Source of the DNA: Hyaloperonospora brassicae
Lineage: Eukaryota; Oomycota; Peronosporomycetes; Peronosporales; Peronosporaceae
DNA: 64,000 bases
Direction of reading: 5' to 3'
NCBI GenBank assembly: GCA_947650285.1
Contig: CANTFL010001005.1
Span: 1-64,000 of the forward strand
Shown here: one piece after another, positions 11,885-20,315 of the stretch
Position numbering within the stretch: the first letter of the stretch is position 1
How the letters are laid out: the number at the start of each line of letters is the position of its first letter
The notes under the pieces: generated by a model
What the model was told of the DNA's origin: nothing
Seen by the model: the letters and a program-made list of their open reading frames with translations, nothing else
The model's database searches: none
Translations under genes and position numbers: made by a program

Positions 11885-11993
11885 AATGTTTCGTGTTTTG
11901 CTAAACCTCGGGGTCAAAGCGCACACACACAGTCCTCTTCGAGGAAAGACTTCGATTGACGTTTTGAAATATCGTCAGTCTGGTGGACAAGGG

Positions 11994-12471
11994 TGTAATG
12001 GTGTTACACGTCGACTGGTAGTCGACAATAGGTGTGGTGCACACAAGAGATGGGGATCCATTTAAGTGATATTGGAACACAGTTTTAATTGTTGAAGACC
12101 ATTGTCTATCAACCATTGATTACGAGACTTTTTGAGAGGTTTTATTTAGGACATTAGCGAATCGGTTAATTACGTTGTTATAAGGTATTCTTTTAGGTTA
12201 AAAGAAGATATAAATTTCGGTTCCCCTTTTGATCAACATAAGACACGTGCCTTACGAGGCGTCTTTGATCGGTAGAAGCTAGCAAAACCTGTGAAGCTAG
12301 CTGCTCCTGAGCAATCTGTGCTGTGATTCTTTTGAATCGTTTGGTCCCCCTGGAACAGGAACCGTAAGCGATCTGAGCTTGTTGACTGTCTGAGTCGGGT
12401 CCTTTGAGCCAAAGTTGCTCCTTGAGCGCTAAGTCTTCCTCAGACTTAAGGAGTTGTGGAGCTCCGCTACA
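11994..12471 (+). repeat. E1 3' LTR
   Basis: 478 bp, beginning TGTAATGGTGTTACACG and ending GCTCCGCTACA, followed directly by the duplicated CACTC (12472-12476). It has one extra T relative to the 5' LTR (near 12193) and about nine substitutions. Confidence 0.92.
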
Positions 12472-12476
12472 CACTC

Positions 12477-13030
12477 AGTCATCAACGAAATCTATAGAGC
12501 ACAATTTCTCCCTTTCTCTCTCGTATCGCCCCGGCTATGGCTCCACCCACTGCAATGTTTAGCCCCCCTCGTATACTTCTATTGTTTACCTAACTTGAGC
12601 ACTATCGCTGACGTGGGTCCAGCAATGGGTTGAATTCCAAAATACGCAAACAAAACCCCGCAACCAGCGGCAGCCGCAGTCGTAGCCCCAGCGGCACATT
12701 CGACGTGGTCTCGGTCAGACTCAAATTACCTCCAGCGTCCATTTCCACGCTCCCCAGTTGTGTAGCCATATCTTTCTCTCCTTCTCTATCCTGATCGTTG
12801 ACTCCATCGGCTATGGGTCCCACTGCGATGTCTGTGAAATGCTTTAGACCGACGTCTGATGATTGGTGGACGATCTCTGGAGACGGCGGGAGGGACGGCC
12901 AATAAAAGAGAAGAAACAGGAGCAATACCGATGAATGCGCCGTAACACAGTCATCGTTACGGCATGCAAGTGTAGCGATCGCTGAACGTGTGCAAGGGCA
13001 GTGCCCTGAGCAGGCTATTAACAAATTGGG
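12477..13030 (-). other. Unassigned flank with one open frame (12602-13024)
   Basis: The DNA continues what lay left of the E1 insertion. A 140-residue minus-strand frame contains a short hydrophobic stretch (SSVLLLFLLFYWPSLPP) and an acidic segment. No family is recognised. It may be part of the MULE cargo or the membrane-protein remnant on the other side of E1. Confidence 0.2.
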
Positions 13031-13150
13031 ACTGCAGTCCGTTTAAAAAGTGGAGTGACCTACTTATCTTACAAGCGTTTCTATTGAAGTTCAATAGAAA
13101 GTGGTATTTTCTTTACTTTTTTTGGTATATATTAGATATGGCTAATGGAT
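13031..13150 (-). repeat. Right inverted repeat (TIR-like), partner at 1202-1319
   Basis: Inverted partner of 1202-1319 (see that entry). It ends immediately before the sulfurtransferase gene, whose longest open frame would begin inside it (ATG 13145). That is a reason to place the real start downstream at 13442. Confidence 0.55.
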
Positions 13151-13441
13151 AGCCTAGCCTTAGCACATTTTTATTGGCAAACACCTATATTTTTTCACGA
13201 TTTCCGCGTGAAGAGCCCAAATTGGGAAGTGGGGGGGGCGTCGCTATTTGTTGAAGTTCAATTCCCCACTATCGCTGAAGAACTATTTCGGAGCTTTGCC
13301 AACGTTTGTCGTGTCGAAACTACAGGTGCAGTCAAAAACGAAACGAAAGGCCGTAGCAACGACGTCAATGCGATCGATGACGTGGGCACAAGGGGACCGA
13401 ACCAATTGGCCGCTTACAATTCAAAACCACCACTCGAGCCA

Positions 13442-14398
13442 ATGCTGTCGTCGCTGCGTCTTTGCTCTCCTCAGCTCCACACGCTAAGGGCTGTGTCCGT
13501 TCTTCGCGTCCAGTCAATCCGTCGGTGTGCGGTCTCGGCCCTCGTCGACTCGAAATGGGTTCGCAACGCACAGACCTCAGGCCAACCAGAGATTCTGCTT
13601 CTCGACTGCAACGACGCGGCCTCGTACCTTCGCGGCCACATTCCTAATGCCGTTCATTGTACAATGACCGCCACGCTCGGCAAAGACCCGACGCCTGGCG
13701 CGACGGGTGTCACGAGTGCACAGCGGTTTCGAGACGCGGTACAGACGCTGCAGGTGCCCAAAGACGCGACGATCGTCTTGTACGACGACGATTTTCTCAG
13801 TCACTTTGCCACACGGATGTGGTGGGTCTTTCGGCACTTTGGGTTCCCCCTTGACCAGCTAAAGGTGCTGGACGGGGGACTCAAGCAGTGGAAAGCTGAC
13901 GACAACGAGGTTGCAACGGGGGAAGCAAACGACAGAGAGATTGTAGCCGAACGCTGGACCCAGCCAGTGGACACGCACAAGCTCGTGGGGCTGCAGGCGG
14001 TGCAGAAGGGAATTGCCGATGGTGCTACCAAGTTTGTGGACACTCGATCTCCGGGCGAGTTTTATGGTGCAGACGCTACCAAAAACGCACGCACGGGTCA
14101 CATCCCGGGTGCTGTGCATTTCAACTGGACGGAAGGCGTGGACGTCCTGCGCAATGGGCGCTTCAAGACGAAAGACGAGCTGGAGAAGGTTTTCGTCGAC
14201 ACGTTTCGGCTCGACAAGGACAAGCCTGTGATCACGTACTGCCAGGCGGGGATCCGGGCGGCGCACACGGCGTTTCTGCTGGAGCAGATTCTGGGGTTCA
14301 AGAATGTCACGATCTATGAAGACTCGATGCAGGAGTACGTCAACAGGGACGACACGGAAGTGGCCACCACGGACGACTCGAAAGTGGCCGAGCAATGA
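13442..14398 (+). CDS. Two-domain rhodanese sulfurtransferase (3-mercaptopyruvate/thiosulfate type)
   Basis: A 318-residue protein with the size and fold order of 3-mercaptopyruvate/thiosulfate sulfurtransferases, which move sulfane sulfur from a donor to thiols or cyanide through a cysteine persulfide. An inactive N-terminal rhodanese domain (about 45-155) has the YLRGHIPNAVH block. The catalytic domain (about 180-300) has DTRSPGEFYG, GHIPGAVHFNW and the active loop CQAGIRA with Cys267. The frame is open up to ATG 13145, but that part lies against a transposon repeat and is unlike the family. Starting at 13442 gives an N terminus rich in Arg/Leu/Ser without acids (MLSSLRLCSPQLHTLRAVSV), consistent with a mitochondrial presequence. 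The loop is not the usual CGSGVT, so the preferred donor is uncertain. It is convergent with the glutathione peroxidase gene. Confidence 0.88.
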   Translation: MLSSLRLCSPQLHTLRAVSVLRVQSIRRCAVSALVDSKWVRNAQTSGQPEILLLDCNDAASYLRGHIPNAVHCTMTATLGKDPTPGATGVTSAQRFRDAVQTLQVPKDATIVLYDDDFLSHFATRMWWVFRHFGFPLDQLKVLDGGLKQWKADDNEVATGEANDREIVAERWTQPVDTHKLVGLQAVQKGIADGATKFVDTRSPGEFYGADATKNARTGHIPGAVHFNWTEGVDVLRNGRFKTKDELEKVFVDTFRLDKDKPVITYCQAGIRAAHTAFLLEQILGFKNVTIYEDSMQEYVNRDDTEVATTDDSKVAEQ

Positions 14399-14705
14399 GG
14401 TGTGGATGCTGGGCGAGTATGGTGACCTGCACGTACAGCAAACGGCTCCACTCGACAGTGCCATTAATCATGACAAAAGACAGATGAATTTCAAACAGTT
14501 AGTTGGGTCGTCGAATGGTCAACAGCGTTCTCTTTGGGACACGATCCGTTGCAAACCCACGTCGCAACAACTGCTACCACCGAAAACAACATCGGCACAA
14601 TGTTTGTGTCCTGTGACCAAGAAACAGCATCACTACCCAATTGTCAGGCCACATCCACTGACGAACGACACGAAAGTAACCCACATTCGCGGCATGTCGC
14701 TCGTT

Positions 14706-15556
14706 TCAAAACTCGTCGTGTGCGTCTTCGTAATCGCCGTCCATCGCACCGCCATCGTCCAACCCACTCACTTGTTGGCTACTGGACAACGCCTGCAGAA
14801 TGTCCTGTTCGATCGCCAGTGGTGACGTCGTCGTGCCATACCGTTTCACCGGTTCGTGGTTGACAATCAAGAACTTGGTAAAGTTCCACTTGATGTCGGT
14901 CGTCATGAATCCATCCAGGCGCGTCTTCAGAAACTGAAACAGCGGGTGCGCATCGTCCCCATTAACATGCACCTGCATGGTACACACACGCATACCGTTA
15001 CACATCACGACCGCCCCCTGTCGCTTCCTTGTCAAGTCGGTCGTGCCCAGCCCTGCTGTACCTTGGCAAAGAGCGGAAACGTCACGTGGTACTGCTCCTG
15101 TGTAAACTTGAGGATGTCGTCATTCGTCCCCGGCTCTTGTCCACCAAACTGGTTACAAGGGAAGCCCAGCACCATAAACCCCTCGTCGTGGTACTTCTCA
15201 TACAATTCCTACAGTCACCGCACCAACAGACCCAAAACAAAACAGACCCAAAACAGTACCCAATAGCTGAACAAACGATCCACTGGTTTATGAACTGACT
15301 GTATTGTAGCATCACGTACCTGCAGCTCGCGGTAGTTCGTGTCCGTGTAGCCACACGCGCTGGCGACATTCACCACGAGGATCACTGGGTACGCGCTATA
15401 CGTGCGCATCGACACTTCGTGGCCGCGCAGATCCGTCGCGGAGAAGGCCAAGAACGACTGTCCGTCATCAGCAGTAGCGGCACTGCGGTAGTCTCGTAGC
15501 AGTCCGCTCGCAAGAACCGCTGCGAGAAGCACTCGCAGCAGCAGCAGTCGCGCCAT
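14706..15556 (-). CDS. Glutathione peroxidase, secretory pathway, ER-retention-like C terminus
   Basis: Three exons on the minus strand: 15556-15320, 15208-15062 and 14972-14706, with GT-AG introns of 111 and 89 bp. All joins keep frame (YRELQ/ELYEK; LFAK/VHVNG), giving 216 residues. The enzyme reduces hydroperoxides using glutathione or thioredoxin. Signatures are NVASACGYT with peroxidatic Cys68 (Cys, not selenocysteine), [13 protein letters not shown] with Gln99, and KWNFTKF with Trp157/Asn158. The N terminus is a hydrophobic signal peptide ([20 protein letters not shown]) and the last four residues are HDEF, an HDEL-like tail, so I infer residence in the endoplasmic reticulum. It diverges from the RING gene; the ATGs are 273 bp apart and a CCAAT box on the minus strand lies near 15675. 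Confidence 0.9.
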
Positions 15557-15829
15557 CTTTTGCCTCGCGCGCGGTCAATTAATGGAGCGTTTCGATTCGC
15601 TCGTGTGTTCACCTCTACCCCTACCCCCTCCTTGCTCGATTTTCATTCGCGGATTCGTTTCTTGTTTTCCTGATTGGTCCACGAGCAACACCTCTGCACC
15701 CGTCCCGAAAAACGCGCGCGGAAAAAGAGTGATGGTCCTCGCGCGTTGTTGCCCTCGAGCCGTCAAGTGCACCAAACATTCGAGCACACGCCCGCGCCCT
15801 GGGGCCGGTCAAGCGACCATCACTCTGAC
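15557..15829. promoter_or_regulatory. Divergent promoter region between GPX and RING genes
   Basis: 273 bp separate the two start codons, so both genes must share this interval. A CCAAT box reads on the minus strand (GATTGG at 15672 on plus). There is no TATA box. The start-proximal part toward the RING gene is GC-rich. The assignment comes from gene arrangement, not from a proven element. Confidence 0.4.
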
Positions 15830-18800
15830 ATGCACCACACAACCGCAACGACCGCATCTGCCCCCGCGCGCAACAGCAGCAGCAGTAGCAATGAGCACGT
15901 GCGGCGCAACCGCTTGAACATGGAGAAAATGATCCTCAAGAACGTGGCCGCGTCGCGCAACAGCACGAAGAACCGCGCGCAGCAGATTGTCGAAGCGCTC
16001 AAGAAGAAGCGCGTGCTCGAAGAAGAAGCCGCAGCGGCCGCCGCTGATGCTGCCGACGCACCAGACGCCGCCGCACCAGACGCAATGGACACAGCTGAGC
16101 AGCGCGCGCTCAAGAAGCGGAAGAAGCAGACAGTAGCACTGTCGTCATCGGCGTCGCCGCCGCGGCCGTCCGCGAGCAACGTCTCGGCCCGTACGGCGCT
16201 CGCTGCGGGTATCCTCTCGCCCGCGCGGCCATTCGGACCTCGCGCAGCAGCTGCTGCTGCTGCTCCTCCTGCAGCGTTTGTGAGTCCCCCTCGACGGCCG
16301 ACGCCGTTGCGGCAAAGCCCAACGACGCTGCTACGTGCGAGTCCCGCGCGCACTCAAGACGCTGTTAAGCCGCTGCACTTGCCAAGTCCCGTACGGCCCC
16401 CGCGGAGCGCGGTCCAAGCCAGTCCAGCGAGGCTAAAGTCGCGCAGCGGCGCAGGCATTGCGGCGAGTCCGTTGCGGAGACGTCAGGAGCTGCTGTCGAG
16501 TCCGTTGCGACGTGGCGCCCCGTCGCCCAAGCGGCCGCTGGTGTTTGACGAGACGACGACCGAGACAGGACGAGCCACGAGATGGACGGGTCAGCCGCCG
16601 CCGCCGCCGCTGTTGTGCGCGGCGCTGGACCAGATCGAAGCAGAGACAGCGGCCAGGACGATGAAAAGCGTGACGAAACAGACGGCCAAGTCGCCGTTCC
16701 AGTCGTTCCAGGCCAAAGTGAAGCAGTCGCCTGCGAAACTTGCAACGATGGCGAGCAGTCCAGGAAGTGGACGGGAACAGGACAGTCAGCTGGTACGAAA
16801 TGGAGCAGTAGCGAGGAGGCCGCGCGCTGGACCGACGTTGGTGGACCTAACACATGCAGGGGACGGTCGATTGTTGGACGGTATGACTACATCAAATGCA
16901 TTGTCGTTGCAACCGACAGTGTTGAATGCCACGACAGCTGGAGCTACTAGCGGAGGTGGTGCTGCTGCTGCTGCTGCTGCTGCTGTGGGTGTTACACCGT
17001 CGCTGTCCAAGCCGATGCGCAAGTTTCTGTCGTCTTCTTCGTGCCCTGTCGTTGCACAGCGATCGATCTGCTTTTCGACGGAAGGCGTGGCAACGGCGCT
17101 GGACGTGACGCCGGACGGTGAAATCATTGTCGTTGGGTTCATGGATGGCTCGGTGCGGTTGTATGAGATGGACAGCAGTGTTTCCAGTGATCGCCACGGG
17201 TATCTGCTTGGCCACATTGACGAGCAGTCTGCACAGGGCGCGTCTAGTGCTCACTTGCGAGTGAAAATCTCGTCGGATGGTCGCTATGTCTTTGTGGGAT
17301 GTCGACAAGGCCCGCGTGTTGTCATGAGCATCAATTTGAACCACTACCGAAACGTAAAAGGTGCGTGCTTGAGGTGTATTGTCAGCGTGTACGTTGTCAT
17401 GTATGGTCTAACGAGTCTACTTTTAGACGGCGACGATGACGATTTTCAGCAATGCCATAAGCACTTCCATTCGAACGGCAGACTCCGGGTGCGTTCAAGT
17501 TCTGGTGTAGTGAAGTGCAGTCCCGTGCTTACATGCGTGCGCTGCTGGTATGTGAACGTTGTAGGGGTTTGCAGATGTGACCACGTACGTTCCACAAGCC
17601 GACGCTGGCCGTAACGGGCAGGAAGAGAGAAGAAACAAAAGGTGCAGATAGCTTGTGGTAGTGTTGCATTCGACTACCGGTACATTGCTTGACTGATTGC
17701 ATTTCATTTTCGTTGCACTGACAGATCCGCGTATTATATTCTGACTGGTCTTGGCGTTGGCTACCTGAACTTGTGGCGCTTTGTGGAGCCCGAACAACAT
17801 CAGCAAGAGCCTATCTGGGAACACTTGCAAAATTTCAGCGCTGGAGGAAATACAGCTACTACAGCAGCCTTTCTGCCATCGAGCATCTCCCCGGGCATGT
17901 TGGCCATTGCGGCAGTTTGTAAGGACAAAAACATCCGTATGTGGCCGCTCGAATTTACGAGAAAGTCGACCGTGAAGAGCAACGATGACTGTGCTGCAGA
18001 AGCCGATGACACTGGATTTCTTGGAGGCAATCACGCTGTGAAGTCTCACTTCAACATCCCGAATACCTCGGATATCATTGCCATGCACGGTCAGCACGCG
18101 TACGGTATATCACTCATGGGTGCAGCATACCGGATCTGCTTTCCAGACTCATCGAACTTGACCTCCAGCTCGATGGACCAAGCCCCTCGTCAGGAGTTTG
18201 AGCTAGAAAAGATTGGCGGCGGTGGCGGTAGTACGTCGCGTCGATCCAACATCATGCTTGAGTCACTTTCGGCAAGCGATGACGGCAAGGCGATTATTGC
18301 CGTCTCTACTGAAGGTATTTTCTACTACTCGAACAAGCTACCTGACGTAGGTTCTTGTGAGGTGGCAGGCCTGCGCATTATTGGCAAGAATGCCTCGGAG
18401 AATGCGCTCTTTAAGACGCCAATGAAGGTGTATACTCCACTTATCACTACGAAAGGCAAGAAGGTACAGTCTGAAGCGATGATGGCCGTGGTGACAAATC
18501 CGAGCAGCGAGGACAGCGAGAACGAAGACGGCTACATAAATGTCGACCTCACGGAAGTATTTGCAGCGCGATGGATGGTCCCGAGTCGTGGAAATAGCTG
18601 TTGGGTATGTGGAGTCCGTAACACGAGGCACTGGGTAGGACCGCCGGAGTCAAAGACTAGGGAACCAGTGCGTGCCCGGCTATCTGCTGCCGAGCAGAAA
18701 GAAGAGCTGAAGGTTCAACGCCGACGACAACGAGCCCTGAAGCGAGCGAAGGATGCCGCTGAGAGACAGAAAACATGCAGTCCTGCCGGTGACCAAGAAA

Positions 18801-19597
18801 CGCCGAGATCTGCTAAGACCAAGACAGCACCTTTGATGAGCGCTAAGAAGACATCCGTGCGGAAGCATACCGACGCTCGCCCTGTTGCTAGCGCAGACGA
18901 TGGTTCCGAAGCAGCTCAGTCATCACCTAGTAACGTGCGCCAAAGCGGTGGTGTTGACAACGAGGATGACGAGGAGTACACGGGCAGCGACGACAGCAGT
19001 CCTTCGGTTGCTTCCCTTCTCAGCGAGCTTGAGCACTTCAAGAAGCGCAATGCAGAGATCAAGACCGAGTGGCAGCGACGGCTGCAAGGAGAGCGGCAGC
19101 TTCGTCGCAAGTGGAAGCAGCGCGAAGAAGAGTTTCTCGACCAGCTCAACGATTCGTTGACGAAACTGGATGCTGCAGAGGTGGAAGGTGACCGTCTTCG
19201 AGTGCTACTGCGCGACGCCGAAAAGCGATTTGCGTTTGAGAAGGCAAGTGCAGAGCAGGAGAATTCGGTCAAGGCGAGGTACGAGCAGCTCTGCGAGCAC
19301 ATGAACGATAAGTTGGCGCTCGTAGCCGACCAGAAGCGCTTGTTGGAGCAGACGACTCGTAGCTTGCTGGCCGAAGTGGACCGCAATGTGCACGCGCTAA
19401 AGAATGCGGTGGTGCTCGAGAAGAGCGAGTGCGTGGTATGCAAGGACCAGCAAGCAGTGACTGCCGTCGTGCCTTGCGGCCACTTGTGTTTCTGCGAGGC
19501 GGACGCCGAGACGTATCGCCGCAACTGCACGTCGGAGTACCCCACGTGTCCAATTTGTCAGCAGGAGATTGTCTCGCTTCTGCGAATTTACACTTGA
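15830..19597 (+). CDS. WD40-like/coiled-coil/RING-finger protein
   Basis: My model has four exons: 15830-17360, 17427-17488, 17565-17584 and 17725-19597. All introns are GT-AG (66, 76, 140 bp), giving 1161 residues. The 20-nt third exon is needed: it supplies GFADVTT and restores the frame into YYILTGLGVGYLNLWRF. The N-terminal 400 residues are disordered, with an Ala/Asp tract and repeated SPxR/SPLR/SPAR motifs. The middle has beta-propeller blades (ALDVTPDGEIIVVGFMDGSV, then VKISSDGRYVFVGC). A coiled coil spans about 965-1104, and the protein ends in a C3HC4-type RING (CVVC..., PCGHLCFC, CPIC). RING proteins are usually E3 ubiquitin ligases, with the propeller binding the substrate; that role is inferred. 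The start is the first in-frame ATG. Exact family not recognised. Confidence 0.82.
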
Positions 19598-19614
19598 GGC
19601 GGTCGAAAACAAGC

Positions 19615-19920
19615 ATGGCCACGCAAGTTGTAGCGCGATGGTTTGCGGAAGAAACAAGCAGTGCCGGAAGCTCAAAGCGCTTCGGACGTGCTGCTCTGAA
19701 GACGACGGTAGCGCAGGCACAGAAAAAAACGTCCCGACAACAAGATATGGACGACTTTGTTCAAGTGCTGCTGCGTCTAGCTGGCGGTAACGCAAATGCA
19801 AATGGCAACATGACTAAGTGTCGTCTTGTGTCAATGGACAGTTACGGCACGCGGTTGCCTCCGTGTCAACAACATGGCGTCCGTGCTATCTCTCTATTGA
19901 TAACCTCAGCTGTCAGGTAA
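19615..19920 (+). CDS. Small hypothetical protein, 101 aa
   Basis: An open frame starts at a well-placed ATG (AGCATGGCC) only 18 bp after the RING stop codon. It encodes MATQVVARWFAEETSSAGSS, a Lys/Arg/Gln-rich middle (KTTVAQAQKKTSRQQDMDDF) and no recognised domain. It could be a separate small gene, translated from the 3' part of the RING transcript, or simply GC-rich 3' UTR staying open by chance. Confidence 0.25.
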   Translation: MATQVVARWFAEETSSAGSSKRFGRAALKTTVAQAQKKTSRQQDMDDFVQVLLRLAGGNANANGNMTKCRLVSMDSYGTRLPPCQQHGVRAISLLITSAVR

Positions 19921-20315
19921 TGTCAACTTGACACATTGTCACGGACTGTCGACCTGACTCATTGTCACGGACGTCCACACAGACTGATTTGGTCTGCCGA
20001 TACAATTAGCACGAAAACAGTCCTCGTCCGTCCAAAACGCGCGCCACTAATTGCGTGTTGGGTACAAAGCTGTCGTCGCCGTCGGCAGATACATGTAAGA
20101 TCGACCCTCTCTCAGCTTCGCTTTTCGACCACACCACGAACACCTTATTTTGGCTTTCCTAGTCTAGGTCTGCCCGCGTAGCCACTCACCAGCTACTACG
20201 TTTGACACGCTTTGTCGTCCATCCGGAGCACTCTCTCTTTTGACCTGGTGACCACAAGCGCATCAGCATCGTCATTACTTCCGTCTGTGTCAACTGACTC
20301 TCCAGCTGCACAACC

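Larger units (their letters stand above)
4816..12471 (+). mobile_element. E1: full-length Ty3/Gypsy chromovirus, degenerate
   Basis: A 7.66-kb LTR retrotransposon bounded by direct LTRs (4816-5292 and 11994-12471) and the duplication CACTC. After the 5' LTR a primer-binding-like TGGTAGCAC lies at 5295. Before the 3' LTR a purine run (ACAAGGG) ends at 11993. Internal order on the plus strand is gag, aspartic protease, reverse transcriptase, RNase H, integrase, chromodomain, which places it in the chromovirus branch of Ty3/Gypsy. Frameshifts and stops break every gene. The LTRs differ by about nine substitutions and one indel by eye (about 2 percent), so the insertion is fairly recent although the coding capacity is lost. 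A long antisense ORF lies between pol and the 3' LTR. E1 interrupts a MULE or membrane-protein remnant. Confidence 0.92.

Noticed and set aside
13145..13441. N-terminal extension of the sulfurtransferase to the first in-frame ATG
   Set aside because: It lies against a transposon terminus, adds 99 residues unlike the family, and would hide the presequence-like start at 13442.
13859..14464. 201-codon minus-strand frame over the sulfurtransferase gene
   Set aside because: Antisense shadow of a GC-rich coding exon; no motif.
16240..16265. GCTGCTGCTGCT run as a microsatellite locus
   Set aside because: It encodes the poly-Ala tract of the RING protein; only a few units.
15820..16353. 177-codon Ala/Ser-rich minus-strand frame
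   Set aside because: Antisense shadow of the Ala/Asp and Ser/Pro tracts of the RING protein.
17489..17724. Single 236-bp intron in the RING gene
   Set aside because: It shifts the frame by one base and ends the protein early; the 20-nt microexon resolves this.
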